This document shows positions 37,193 to 50,460 of a stretch of DNA of 64,000 bases, piece by piece. Both the position numbers and the translations under genes were made by a program. The notes under the pieces were generated by a model. It was not told the DNA's origin and searched no databases. It saw nothing but the letters and a program-made list of their open reading frames with translations. The DNA comes from Monarcha castaneiventris obscurior (Eukaryota > Chordata > Aves > Passeriformes > Monarchidae). The stretch covers positions 18,742,501 through 18,806,500 of the forward strand of contig JAMPIT010000258.1 in assembly GCA_026261815.1 (NCBI GenBank). Direction: 5' to 3'. Within the stretch, counting starts at the first letter, position 1. Every line of letters starts with the position of its first letter.

Positions 37193-40100
37193 CTGTAAAG
37201 GAGGTAGGAACTGGGCAGCAAGACCACAGCCATAACAGCAGAATGTTTTTACAAAAAAGTAGTCACTGCTCTGCACAGGGCCTAGCAATGAATTCTATGG
37301 GCAATTTCTAGGCATATCTACTGACTCAGGTACTTCAGATGCACAAGGAGACCTCCTCTCAGGATGTGACATCAGCAATGAGCTCTGGGAAACTTTAAAC
37401 AACTTTCAGTGTAAAAAGATGCCTAGATTTTAATCACTTCCAATTTACTCAGAAGCAGAAGAGGAAGTACTTGTGCTCATAGCTTGAATATGACTTCAAG
37501 GGATTTATTTAATACTGCATTTCTGTCATGGCCAGAAAAATTAACTCAAATATCCTTAGTTCTGAAATGGAGCTCCTGATTCCCACTATTTTGCTACTTC
37601 TATTATCCACAGTTGTAATTTGTATGTCTGTCTTCTGGCATTTTTGGTGAAAGGCAATGTTACACAAGTTCCAAGCAGACCTAAGATGCTACCATATCAT
37701 TACTAGCTATCTGTCCCACTACAGGTTTCCCTGTAACTTCGGATTTATCTAGAAATGCAAACAGCACATTCTATTTCGTTTGTCTCTTTCCATTCATGGG
37801 TGAAGTTCACCTATACCACAGAAAAATTACTTACCAATAAACCAGGAGATGAAAGATAGGCTCTAAATTTAAAAAGAAAAAAAAACTATTAAAATTCAAA
37901 TAAAGCTCACTAGAACTATCAGTAGCACTTATGCTCCCCAGTGTGGTAAAAATGTAGTGGCTTGTGAGAAGGTGAACAAAGAATGTGTCTGGGGAACATT
38001 GAATTAGTCAAGGAAAAAGGAAATAAGGTCACTGTTCTGTGAAGACAATCTTCATGGTAAGAAACCATTTTTATGTGCCAAATCTATATAGTCTTCATAG
38101 AGGAAATGGAGAATAGAGAAAATTATGACATTTTAATGAAGAAAGAAAAACAAGAATGATGATACTTTCCTCTGAGTAACTGACATTTCTAGCTCCCATT
38201 TGTATCATATCTGTCTATTTATCATCAATAATCTATTCGTAAGGACGGTGAATGTGCTGCAAGAATATAAAGCAGGAGAGCTTAGAGTATGTGAGCTAGA
38301 GTATTTATTTACACCTTGATCAATTTTCTAAGGTGAACCAGCTGAGGAATTCCTGGAAGGTCCAGAGTTCCTGCCCAGGTTAATAATCAACATATTGAAA
38401 CACACAAATTGTTCTGGGCATGGCAGGAGATGCCTGGGGAAGACTTTGGGACAGTCCAAATTTCCCACCAAGATAGTTCCTGTACTAATTAGTCAAACAC
38501 TGAGCTGTGAAGGCGGCTAAGATTTCATTCAACCACTTTGTCTCACATTAGTCCAATGTTTAAATTGTCCACGATTTTGTCCCTGCAGGTGGCCAGACTG
38601 AGAGTTGCTGCAGCACCCAGTGGTGTTAGACTGGGGAGCATAAAGGCACGGCCCTGATACCTAGCTACAAAGAACTGCAGTTGCTGAGCAAAGTTGAGGA
38701 GTTTCAGACTTACTACTTACATTTCATGGTTCTTATTCCTGCTGAATGTCATTGGGATGAGGAAAAAATTTAAAGTTAATTCTTACAGTAATTGATACTC
38801 TACTTATGAAAACTGCTGTTAGTGAAGATCTTCCTTTTGATTTTTATCTGTGTTCCAGCTACCTCTCAGTTCCAGGCATATACACAGAGACAGATGCTTT
38901 TTCAAACACTACTCAGGCTTTCACAGATAACAAAGTGTCCATTCTTATATCAGAAAGAATTCTTACATGATCTAAAGCTGACAAAAATCATCAGAGAAAA
39001 ATACTGTAATAACCTGAACCATATTCATGGTGGAAATACTGAAATGTATATTTAGAACAATCTTTGGAGGAACAGTGTTCATCAAGTTATCCCATATATT
39101 CACACTACTATTCCTCTTTCTCCAAGAGGATTTCTCTTACATGTTAAGCTTGGTGCTGCAGTAACTGAAAGTCTCTTTTCTCTGACATGCATATTAGTTT
39201 TGATCCCAGGGTGTAAGGACAGAGGACAGACAGAGCAGTGGGAAGCTAACTCTGTGAACAGCAAAGGCATTCTTTGAATAACTGACAGAATAGAGATGAG
39301 TCTGGTATGTAATGTAACCTGAATATCAAACCAAACTACAGAATATCAAAGAACTCGTCTGCAGATAAGACTGATAAAATAGAGAATTTTGTACACTAAT
39401 GTCTATACTGTTTTCATGTAAAATGCTAGAGAGTTTGTTCTCAGCCAAATATGTGATGTTTCCAAATTGATTTTCTCTTATAAAAAATGCTGTAAGATGA
39501 AAATATAGGAATGATGATCCTTTCAGGCTTTAGATCTGCCAGAGAAATACATGAGGGGCATTTCTCTCCAACAGGAGAGAGAGTTTATCTCTATATACAT
39601 AACAGGAAAAAGGAACAGAAGAAACACAGCACACACTGATGGTAAAGATGCTGGGGGAGAATTACTATTTAAGATAACTTGAATGCAGATCATACAGATT
39701 AAAGACAGCATTTAGTGGATTTTCAAAAGCAAAGTATCAAACCAATGACATATAAAATGTGCAAATATAGGTTGCTATCAGCTGAGAGACACATGAAAGA
39801 AGAACAGTTGCAAATCACCCTGATTAGAGCAGCGAACTGCACACTTGGCTGCTTTTGCTACCTGAAAATTCATGAGTGCCACTAACTGGTGAACTTTAGT
39901 AATGAACTCAGATGCTCTTTCCCTCTGAAGCCCAGGGCATTCACTCTCTTTGTCACTTCCTTGAAATAACCTTCCACCTCACAAGTGTATTAACCCACAG
40001 GAAACAAGGTCCCTGTAACATCTGCCAGACTGTCAGTGATTGCCAACAGACAGTAACATCTATGTCAAGAGTAAATGAAATATGGGGGAAAACGTCACCA

Positions 40101-42570
40101 GCAGACTGGAAGCAGTGCAATATATCCCAACACAGTCTTTTCCCCAGTGATTTCCACACATGTCACACAAATGTTTTGTTTCTTCATTCTTTGCTGACCT
40201 TCTGATGGGTGCATCATTTGTGATGATATTGAGAGCTAAATTGTGCTCTCCTGTCATGAAATTAAATAAAATTAGTTTTTAAAAAACTGTAAAACAGTTA
40301 GAACAGCATAGAGTGACAATCTTATTACCATGAAAGATGAAAGCTAGGAATTAGAGAAACTATATCCCTCTCTTTCTTAGATTACTCATTATCTGAAGAT
40401 TAACATTAGAAGGACCTGGAAGCCTGTCAAACACCAAATCAAAAGCTCCCACAGGAGTTCAGACAGTAAAAAGTGTTATCAGCAAGAAGAGGATTCATGG
40501 GATTACGTTTGTAGCGACAGGATTAAGTTTTGCCCAACAAGCTGCAGTATCAGAAATAACAAGGTCATTTTTCTGCTAAGAAGATGAGGGAGGAACGCAC
40601 TTGTTTTGCAAGCAGGCAAATTAATGTGGGATTAACCAATGAAAGAGTTCCATAAAGTTACTCCAGTTGTGAAATCAAGGCAAATCTTAATCCTATGGTT
40701 TTGTACTTAAAAAGGAGCCCACTGGAGTGAAAGAGCAAAATTCTGGAGCTGATATAAAATCCTATCTACCATGGATGTAACAGCAACCCTCTACCATAAT
40801 AACAGGAAGCCCTTGCCACTCAGAAGGCATCTACACAGACACCCTCCCACACAGGCAGCTGACTGTGGGAATCTCTGCAGAAATTCACTAGAATAGTTAG
40901 TGCAGTGTAACAGTCTGGAATAATATAGATCTTGGAGTAGCTTTTTGTCTTCATTTTGCTCTCTGATTTAGAATCAAAATATTCAAATATGTGGAAAGTT
41001 ATGTCTTAGTCTGCAGCTTGCTCTCCAGTCAGGATTTACAAGGCAAGGCCAAACCAGCTACAGTTCTCTGTGTATTACTAATAGCCAGGGAGGTATGAAT
41101 GACACCAACCATGCAATGGGGTAGCAATATTGCACTTGTTTTTAACCCAATGGAACCAAGTCTCCAATCCTAAAAGCTCTGAACAAATTAATTCACAAAT
41201 AAAGCATGCAAATTTAAAGGGATTTGTTTAAATTGCACACTGGTGACACTAGACTTACTGCTGCCAAGAGCTCCTCACAGGCACGGCTGGAGTGCTGTGG
41301 AGGCGGTGGGTGAGTCAAGCTTGATTGATGTATCCATGGTTGTACCTACATAGGATAAACATCTTTTGTCCCACAGTTCATTGCCTCACTCAATGCTCAG
41401 TTGAGTGTTTAGGGTCACTGAAGTACTTTCTGGCCAGACACACTTTCTCTGCTCTTTCCAGTTTGGGTATTCCTTATCTCAACTCTGGGAGTGATCAGTC
41501 ACAGCCACTATCCAGCAATGGATGTGGAGCTGTCCCACTGTGAGTAATGGACACTTGTCATCATCTGGAATCAGGTATCAGACAGCTGCTGATAAAACTT
41601 AACCAGTTGATTAATGTACTTTTTCTGTGTCTCATTAACAGTATTAGAACAAAGCTATAGCAGAGTGAGGCCATACTGTGGTTTCCTTACATTTATTCTG
41701 TATTGACATTTCTGTTCTGATTTTTAAAATACTCTTACTTGCCAAATATTCAAATTTTGAGTAATATTGATTAGTTATGAGTAGACATCACACAATATTT
41801 TTTTGTTGCAAGGATCAATTCCACCTTGTATTAATTAGAAGTTAGCTCACATGTCAGCCTGTGAAATTTACTATTCCTAAGTATGTTTTGCAGAAAAAGT
41901 TAACTGCACTAGTGCTCACCAGAAGTGCAAAGAAGAAGCATAGAGTATACCCCATGTATATCAAAACTAATTTGTATCTAAGAATAGCTTCATTTCAAGT
42001 TGTCTTGAACAGCTTATCTGCAGAATTTCTGATGGTGGTTTTTGGGGAGCTGGGCTGAATACACTGTAATGGTTTTCTTCCCAGCCTTTAGCTGCTGCTT
42101 TTCTTTCAACTTTATCCTAAAATACACTAAGCACTTTTTCTCATGTGACTATCTAAGCAAATTCTATATTGCCAAAAAGATGTGATACAACTACAGATGG
42201 GAGCAGGTATCATTATTCTTTTTCAAGATCAAAGTGATGCACAATGTCAGCAGTAGGAGAGTCTCTATGACACTGCTGCATAATAATTTATCAGTTATTT
42301 CCCATTTAGAAAAATGTGATGGAGGCTGGCATATATAAATATCTATATGCTATTTCTTCAGATTCCACTTGTTCTATTTCCTTCAGGCCAAATAGCCTTA
42401 GACTCAGCTAATCTAAGACTAAAACCTGGCATTATTTCCAGTTCTCAGCTTCTGCAAAGACCTAATTTGTACATATTAATGTGTGCAAAAAGTCACCATT
42501 AAACTTCAAAGAACTCGATCATGATAATCATCTTTATACTTCGTTAAAACTTCCTCCTAATCTCTGTTCC

Positions 42571-42583
42571 AAAAAAAAAAAAA
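42571..42583. repeat. Poly(A) run, A13
   Basis: A homopolymer run of 13 A followed by GAAAGAC. No associated element was recognised. Confidence 0.8.
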
Positions 42584-44104
42584 GAAAGACAACTACCAAG
42601 TCACAGTGAATAAGTTACACAAAAAAAGAAAGAATGCAATTTTTTTTTCATCAGGGAGGTTTAAGTATAGACCTGTAAGTGAAGGTATATGAGTTGATGA
42701 GTTGTATTCTGGGCCTGCCTGAATACCAAAACACTGCCTGCACTGGCCACCACATATGCTGAATCGTTCAGACTCCTCAAATAAATTTACAGATTTCAAA
42801 AATAAAAGTGAAAGAGGGCCTCTGTGTAGTCTTTACATTTTTTGCTGACAAATTATGTACTTTATGTGCAACTGGAATACATCACTAAGGGTGGGTGTGA
42901 ACTGCTGCATTTTCTATCTACTATCTAAAAGCATTTTCACAGGAGTATATAGCCATACTATAACTTTAGGCCAAGTAAACAGAAAATATAACCTCAATAT
43001 GTGTTTATTCTTTGGATCTAACCATGAAAGACTCATTGTCTAAATGTGTCATTGCAGCCAGGGATTCAGAATAAGAATACTTCCATCTGGCAACAGATGG
43101 TCACAATGGATCTTATTTGCAGGAGAGTCTTCTGCTAAAAGATAAGTGGGTTCTTTCTAGTATTATTGCCATGAGAAATCACACCAAAACTTTATCTCAC
43201 AAGTTCAATCAACTTTGTATACACCTACACCCCTGCTTAATTAAGCATCCTTCTATGTATCACAGCTACTTCTGCATTTCACTGCTAATTTTCCCATTGA
43301 TAACATGCATTTTATACATGTAACAGCTGTACAGTTTTCCTAACATGTTAGTCGGTGCTATCATTCAATATGCTGAGATGAGCTTAGCAGCAGCTGTCTT
43401 TATTGACTGAGGGACACTTCCAGCTTCCTACCAGCATTTGCCAAGGATTTGCAAAGCCATCACCTCAGACTGAATCTACTGCATTGTTTCACATGTTTTC
43501 AGTCATTCATTCACAAGAGACAGTGCTTGTGGGAGTGACAGATGGCTGCTAACCAAGTTGGCCTATCCTACTTCCTCCCTCACCATATCAGATACGTGGC
43601 ATCCATCACTGACTTTCTTCTCCGAAGGTTTGTGGAAGAATATTCCAAAGCTCAACACACCCTAAGTAAATTCAATATTTATGCTTTGCAAAAATCCAAC
43701 AGATTATGTTTCATGGTAACTACAAAAAAAGTAAAAAGGTTACTTTCACTAAATTACTTGTTCCTTGGGAGTCATTCACTCAGCTCTGAAGAAAAGGGCT
43801 TAAACATCAGTTCTACTGGAGAGTTATGAGTCATCAGATAAGAGAAATCAGCTCTCCCATTTTTATGTGATATGGTAAACAAGAAAAGCACTGCAGAATT
43901 AATTCAGTGCTTGCTTTGGTCACAGAATCTGAAGTGGCTGTTGCCATGGGTACAGAGAATCAAGTATTTAAAGGGGACTTGAGGACATGAAGGAGGAGAA
44001 ATGACAACACATCATGGAAGATTCAAGAACTGTAGATGCCTGAAGAAAATTATTATCTGAAACACAGAGACACAGACAAGTAGCCATTCATGCAATGAAC
44101 ACAA

Positions 44105-44335
44105 GGTAAGAAAAAAGACAGCTAATTGTACTATCAAGGTGGAGAAACAAAAAGCAGAAACTGGCAGGCACACCAAGAGGAAAGAAGAGCAGCTGGGTCC
44201 ATAAGAAGAGAAAGGGACAATGAAAATAAGGAGGATCATGAGGATAATGAATTGCATTATACAGAAAATCATAACAGAGATAAGAAAAGGACAAAAATAA
44301 GGGATAAAGAAATAGCAGATAGAGGATAAGATGTG
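44105..44335. repeat. Purine-rich (plus strand) asymmetric tract
   Basis: About 230 bp dominated by A and G on the plus strand (for example AAGAGGAAAGAAGAGCAGCT and AAGAAGAGAAAGGGACAATG). The complementary pyrimidine strand is open for 131 codons for compositional reasons. It is similar in character to the tracts at 35.1 kb (opposite strand) and 59.1 kb. Confidence 0.55.
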
Positions 44336-47277
44336 AAGCAGATTTACAACATGAAAACCAGGTATGTAGGAATGATCAAGGATTTTCATTGGAGAGTCTA
44401 TGAGCAAGTCATCAAAGCTGATCTGGAGGAAAGCAAAGATGGTGTGGCAGGAGCACGAACACTTGTCCTGAGCGACAAAAAGTTCTCATGGGAGAACAGA
44501 AGCATTCATTAATCCTACTTCATGCTGATAAATTTCACTGCAAAGTTTCATCAAGAACAAGATCAAAGAGCTGCCAGCTGGGAAACACTGACTTCTCTGA
44601 TCTTTAATGGAATTCTTCCAAACCCAGGAGAAGGAACATATATGAAATACAGGATTAAACAAATTGCAAGGTGACTCAATGTCTAATCTTAGAAGGAAGG
44701 GTTTAGGTTGCTTGGCCACTCAAAAGAAGACTTTTTTCTGATGAGGCATTTTAAGGAAGGGATTGTAAGCAGACACAAAAGATAATATTAGGTAGTATCA
44801 TCAAGTGAGTCAGTGACATAGCTGCTAAAATCTGACTTTTAGGATAAAATAGTTAAAAAAACCCCAACAGTAAGCAACACCTGAAAAGTATTTGCATTAA
44901 GGAAAAGAATCTCTAGAGGGAAAGCTTGATGAAACAGCAGTTGTGATGACGACACCAGCATCAAAAAGAAATTGCTAGACAAAAAGGGATGTAAATCTAG
45001 TAAAGTGAAATGACATTTCACAGCTAAAGATGTGACAGATTCTAAAGATATAAGAAGGGCTACTGTGGATGAAGCAGAAACTGGGTGGGCCAAATCAGTG
45101 TGTAAAAGCAGTTCTAGCGAGTAATGGCAAAATCGTGTGATCACCACAACTGCCTGTTGGGTCTTTGTTGTGAGATCAGAAAATGTCCGTGTAAGTGTTC
45201 TTACCTCAAGGCACTTACTACAAAATACAAGGCTTGTAGGCAGCTAACAAAGACCACTGGGACAATGGCAGTACTTGAAAATGTGCACTGACATAACTTC
45301 ATTTGAACAAACCCCTGAAAGCTTTAGCATGCTCTGGGAGAACACAAGTGTGGGCAAAGAGGGATGCAGCCTAAAATGACTTCTACGCAATTAAGCATAC
45401 AGCTCCAAATCTCGCACACACCGTGTTGGAAACTGACCTTTTACAAAGTTTTTGACTATGGATATAGCCATGATCCATCTCCAGTTTAGCTACAGCCACG
45501 ACTTATATTTCTACTAGGCTTCTAGCTAACTTCCCTAAATAAAATGAATAAATGCCAAAAGCCACACAGTAAAAAAGAGTGTAAATGCACCCCACTGTCA
45601 CAGACAGTCACAGGTTTTTTCTGGTTTTAACTAGCATTAATACAGTGTCTGTTCCTGAGGTCCAGATGCTATTGCAATAAAAACAGTACCAATGATAGAT
45701 GGAATGACAAATTAATATCTTGCTGCACATCTTTAAAAAGAATGTATTATGAATAGACATTTATCAAGGTAGGCAGCACTAGTAATAATAGAACAGGCGG
45801 TTACTACCTCACTGAAATCTGACACTGACATTTGAAGGACAACTTGAACTGTGATTTTTGAAAGATTCTGGAAGAGAACTTAATGGTTCCTGATAAGGGC
45901 ATTTTTTAATTTCTTTTTGTCATTCTTAGAAAGAAAGGACTAATGACCTTGCTTTTACTGTTGAAATGAATTGGACTTTTGGCCTTAATGTGCAGAAAGA
46001 CAGATCTCAAGATATTGCTATTTTCTGAACAAGTTTTTGGCTTTACTTTGGGGATATCACTTTGCATACTTCTGTACATAATTTCAAGTATTTGGTGATG
46101 CGATTACTTGAGATGTAATTCAATTTTAAAAACGGTCTTTGGAATTGTTTACACTGGTGTCCATCCAGACTTACTAGTTAGTGAAGTGCTAGCTTCAGGT
46201 GTCTTGAAAACCTGCTTGTTACTTATAGAGAATTTTAAAACAGATTTTCAAGTTGTTCAAAATGGGATTTTAAGTGACAATGTATTGGTCTCCTGGCAGT
46301 TCAAACAGGTACATCAGAAAATTTTTGCAGAGTATACAGCAGTTAGGAATGGGCATGATGGATTAAAAAGGACAGGGAATAAGTACTGCTGACACCACAG
46401 GTCCACCAGGTGAGCCTGTCTCTGGGTGGTCTTACACTGGCTGGTTTCTCACCATTCTCCCCAGTCAATCTCTACCAAGACATCTCTCCATTTCAGTTTG
46501 AATAATTGCTTTCTTCAAACTATCCACAGACACACAAATACGTAATTGATGATTTCCAAGAATAATGAGTTTTTCTAAGTGTTTCTAATGTACATAAAAA
46601 GAAACCTCAGAGTAGATAGGTAGTAGAAAGCTAGTAGGACTCTGAAGGTCATAATTCTTGTAAGAAGATCCCTTTGTGCTTGGATTTTATGAATGGTACA
46701 CCACCAGTGACACATATTAGGAAATATCTCTAGTTGAAAAAAAATTACATTGTCATTATTGATAATAAAATACATTTCCAAGTGTTGAAGTGAGAGCAGC
46801 TCTGGACTCAGGCCCAGAGGAAAGCCAAAGCACAGGAGTTGAATTAAAGCCTTTGGACAAACTGAGATACATGAAGCCTTAGCAAAGTGAAATAGAAATA
46901 CAGAATTTTTAACTTTTAGTAGAAATTCATGCTAAGTGCCTTAAACATTGAAAAGCTGCATCAGAGACCTTGAGCATCGTTCTTTTTGCTGTAGCAGTGT
47001 TACCCTTTCATAGAGTTCTTTATTTTAGACAAAATATGGATAGAACTATATTGTTCACATTTTTTAGATTTAGTGTTCACATAAAGAATAAGAGCTGATA
47101 GAAACTGTATACCCAAATCTGTGTAATACCTATGTAATGCTTACGATTGTTAGAATTAGACCAGGATAAGTTAAGAAAAGAAAAACTAGAATCGTGTGTA
47201 AATCTCACTGGTTAATTAATAAATATAATCCACACTTCTGTAAGAAAAAAAATATTCATTACAAGAAATTAGAAGTT

Positions 47278-47316
47278 GTTTGCTGCTTGCTGTTTTGCTG
47301 CTGTTGCTGCTTGGCT
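47278..47316. repeat. Imperfect CTG/TGC-rich cluster
   Basis: TTTGCTGCTTGCTGTTTTGC followed by TGCTGTTGCTGCTTGGC, a short run of imperfect GCTGYT units. It is not long or pure enough to be called an expandable triplet repeat. Confidence 0.5.
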
Positions 47317-48524
47317 TTATCATGTAACTTTTATCATGTAACCCTTTGAACTCTGCCTTCAAGAAGCTATGAGACTGTGAAATAAAGAACTTAGCAGAAC
47401 AGCAGCCTCCTCTGCTTTTACCCTGCTCCAAGAAGGAAGGGTATCCCATCAAAAGCACAACAGCCAAGGTTGTTTCCTTTCCAACATATTAGACCATGGT
47501 ATTGTAGAAGTATCCTGGGGGAGTGGCTGGGCAAGAGGAAGTTAAAAACGAATTCTGTAAAATTTTACAGCCATACTTTCCAAGTAGGCATTACTGCAGG
47601 GAATGACACTTGGTTTAGAACCCGGTATTCCTGTATTTCACACATACTTAGCACCCCTCGGTTTCATTATTGAAAGTCTTTTCCCAGGAAACTAAGGCAT
47701 GTGGCTTGAGAAAGATTTCACACAGAAGATCAAGATCTTTTAGCAGTAGCTACCTAAGTGTAAATTTGAAAAAGAAGCTAGTAGCTGTCCTTTGTACTTC
47801 TATCCATTGCTGTTATCTATACCTGGATCTCTTGATATTCCCAATGCCTTTTGTTCCTTCTGTGTCTGGACCATGACAAAGGTGCATCTGTTTCTCAGAG
47901 GTCTCAGCTCTGGGCATACAAACTGCTTTGCTCTTCCATGACATAGGCCAAAGGCCACATGCTAATTTTCCATTGAGAATTCAGTCATCATTCGGATGAT
48001 GTGCTCTAGTTATGTCACTTTATTGACTGTTATTTTAGTTAGGAAAAAAATATTCTGTAAGCACTTTAAACTGTCCTATTAGATCCCATTCTGGGTGTCT
48101 AGCCTGGAGTGAGGGACTATGTTAGGCAGAAGAGCATTATAGCCATCTAGCAATACATCAATATAAATCAGGGACTTCAGAAGAAATGCTTTGGTCACTG
48201 GGGCATTTACTGGATTTGCTCTTTCCTTTTCTATTTTCAGAGAAAAAGGCTTTATGAAAGGGAATTTTTGGTGGCTGGAGAATCTGGAGAATGAAATATG
48301 CTTCACCATTTTTTTCTGATAAATATTACTGAACACCTATTTAGTATTCTACATTTTTATAAAACTAATACTCTGAATCAAATCCTAATACTTCAGAGAT
48401 TTATCCAACTGCCTTCAGCGGAACATTCTGTGTAAAGGAAGCAAGTATTGTGTGGATCAACATTAGCAACATTTCCTTCAATTTTAGCTGTCAATAGCAA
48501 TTTAGAAACATTGGAAGCACTATG

Positions 48525-48695
48525 TAAGAAAAGACCAAAGACCTATCTAGCTTTGTATCTTTTCTGAACAACCATTGCTGCTCCAGAAAACATTCAACTC
48601 CAATAATGTGTTGTTTAGTAGAAGGATGAATTTCTTCCTATTCTGAGTAGCTGATCATTTTATGCCCCAAGGCTTAAACATTCTTGGTGCCACAG
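48525..48695. repeat. Ancient amniote LINE-tail fossil (CR1/L3-like)
   Basis: The phrase order AAAGACCTATCTAGCTTTGT, 'atcttttctgaacaaccattgctgctccagaa', GAATTTCTTCCTATTCTGAG, 'tagctgatcattttatgccccaaggct' parallels a known old amniote repeat ('gaccatctagctcagtatcctgtct ... agtggc ... gatgctccagagga ... agtttcttcctaa ... ggcttatgccctgaagcatgagg'). Divergence is high. The family name is tentative and from memory. Confidence 0.5.
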
Positions 48696-48853
48696 TGCAT
48701 TCAAATGTATGTAAAGTTCAGTACGAAAAAGCAAAATGTATGGAATTGAACAGCTCTACTGCAGAAAGTATCTTCTGTCAAAATCCAAAAATCATTTTTG
48801 AGTTTGCAACTGTGTATTAGAAGAAAAACCTACTTGAAGAAAATATGCAAATA

Positions 48854-48878
48854 TAGATTTTTTTTAAAAAAAAATCTA
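48854..48878. other. A/T-rich near-perfect hairpin
   Basis: TAGA followed by T8, then A9 and TCTA form a palindrome with a single extra A. The T-to-A switch makes it a candidate for cruciform extrusion or a bent-DNA, nucleosome-poor spot. Confidence 0.5.
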
Positions 48879-49599
48879 ATATATTGCCTTCCAGTACACT
48901 TTATTCCCTGCTCACAAAGCCCTTGACATCAGCAAAAACATTACTGTTTACATCCTGCAAGCTTTGCACAGATTCATCCTGTTAGATGAATACCCTTAGA
49001 AATCAGACTCCATTTTTCCAGGGAATTTGTATCCAGTTTTGCTACAGCTGTGTGATGCTTTGGCTCCTTATTTACATCACTCACTGCGTACAAAAAGCAT
49101 TTTGTAAGCCGCACAAATACACATGTACCAGACTTCAGAAAAGGTAAAGTCTGTTGCATGTCCTACACTCTAAAGATTTCTGAAGACACAGCAAGGCTGC
49201 ATATCAACCTCTGCTCTGCAGAGCAATCTTTAGCTATAATTAGTCTTCCTAAATACTAATCAACATTTCATCTATGTGAGTTCTTGTAATATATTCAATT
49301 CCCCAATGCATTAAAAAACATTTCACTGCATATTTCAATCTCTCCTTCATTTCTTCCAGAGGATAGATAATTTTAGGTAATTAAAAATATTAAAAATTAT
49401 TGCCATCCTTAGCAACATCAGTTCCTCGTTATGCCTGTTAAATCAACATTAATAGAACCAGGTACAAAGTAACAAGAGTCTTTAGGAAGTATCCATATGC
49501 ATTAGGCATTTATGTAAACAAACTACCTTACGTGCTTTTAACGAAATTAAATGCTTCTGTTGAAGGAAAGTAAGGTGCCCAAAGTGTTTCAAAAAGGCG

Positions 49600-49720
49600 A
49601 TGAAAGGAAAAGGCAGGGCATGGCAGAGCACTGGACTGGGTAGAGCCAGGACGATGGGCAGCACGGCGAGAGGCTGCTCTCGGTGGCTGGCTGCCCGCAC
49701 GCAGCTGCTGCCAAGAGTAA
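49600..49720. other. Small CpG cluster (shore of the 50-kb island)
   Basis: About 120 bp with roughly seven CpG dinucleotides (for example GGGCAGCACGGCGAGAGGC and GCCCGCACGCAGC) in an otherwise CpG-poor region, about 400 bp before the CpG island at 50.12 kb. It may be an outer part of the same promoter region. Confidence 0.4.
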
Positions 49721-49798
49721 AAGGAATAATGGGATAAACGTGGAAAGCTCTAATAGCATGTGACTGCTTCTACATTACATGAACTTAATGAGAAAATT

Positions 49799-49816
49799 AA
49801 AAAAAAAAAAAAAAAA
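49799..49816. repeat. Poly(A) run, A18
   Basis: A homopolymer run of 18 A about 300 bp before the 50-kb CpG island. Further A-runs lie at 50545-50559 and 51220-51236. Confidence 0.85.
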
Positions 49817-50119
49817 GCCAAATATTTGAGGCTCTTTTTTGACTGAGCAAGTTTGATGCATAGTCACTATTGAATGCACTGTGTCGATGCAATGGAAAAT
49901 CCCAACAGGAATTGCTGGTGCCAGCTGAAACAGGATTTTGCACACATGACTGACAGTCCCTCACAGCCATGTAAGGAGCAATGCAAATCACTGTTGATGG
50001 AGTTTTATAAATGAATTATGCTCAAAAGAAAACCGACTTCTACCTCCCGTAGCAGAATCCCTGTTTGAGTGCCCAGACTCCAGGGCTAGGAGTGGATGTG
50101 GGCCTTGGTGTCACTCTTG

Positions 50120-50460
50120 TTGTGTCCCAGGCCCAGCCACCACCGCCCATGCTCGTCCCCCGCAGCCCCGTCCGGGCCCCCTTCCCTCACCCTCGCCATC
50201 AGCCTGCACTGCACACGGATCCCCCGAACTACAGTCGGGAAGCTGGATAAAAACACTAATGCCATATTCTTGCAGCACGAAAAGCCATGAGGAGGGCAGG
50301 AGCAGAGCCCGACAGGCCGAGGAGCGCGGTGAGCCCGGCCCCGGCCCCGGCCCCGGCCCCGCGCAGCAGCGCCCGCAGCCGCCACACGCAGCCGGGGAAC
50401 AGCGCAGCGCCTGGCCGGGCGCAGCCAACAGAGACCTGGCCGCACATCCCCGTTAACCTG
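50120..50460. promoter_or_regulatory. Orphan CpG island, candidate promoter of an unannotated transcript
   Basis: About 340 bp of GC-rich, CpG-dense sequence, 33 kb upstream of PLPPR5 and not attached to any recognised coding exon. Donor-like sites occur on both strands: GCGCG|GTGAGC on the plus strand near 50329, and AGG|GTGAGG on the minus strand near 50187. Reading frames of 61-139 codons cross it in several frames, with Pro-Ala or Gly-rich translations that follow from the GGCCCC repeat, and none resembles a known protein. In vertebrates such islands usually mark transcription starts, so a long non-coding RNA promoter is the leading idea. PLPPR4, the expected neighbour, was considered, but its conserved first-exon transmembrane segment is absent. 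Confidence 0.55.
50335..50362. repeat. Short GGCCCC hexanucleotide repeat (about four units)
   Basis: Roughly four tandem GGCCCC units (GGGGCC on the minus strand) inside the 50-kb CpG island. On the minus strand the four G-tracts can in principle form a G-quadruplex. The same motif is known from the human C9orf72 repeat, but this copy is short and unrelated by locus. Confidence 0.75.

Larger units (their letters stand above)
37193..50060. other. Non-coding interval, middle part
   Basis: About 12.9 kb of AT-rich sequence without a recognised gene or recent mobile element. It contains a purine-rich tract at 44.1 kb, a CTG-rich cluster at 47.28 kb, an ancient repeat fossil at 48.5 kb, an A/T hairpin at 48.85 kb and a small CpG cluster at 49.6-49.72 kb. 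Nothing else could be supported. Confidence 0.65.

Noticed and set aside
44012..44407. Minus-strand 131-codon hydrophobic frame that looks like a membrane protein
   Set aside because: Same compositional cause (purine-rich plus strand); no conserved motifs and no splice or start context.
33262..49990. Octamer (ATGCAAAT) motifs at several places
   Set aside because: Their number is about what chance predicts for 64 kb of AT-rich DNA and they do not cluster.
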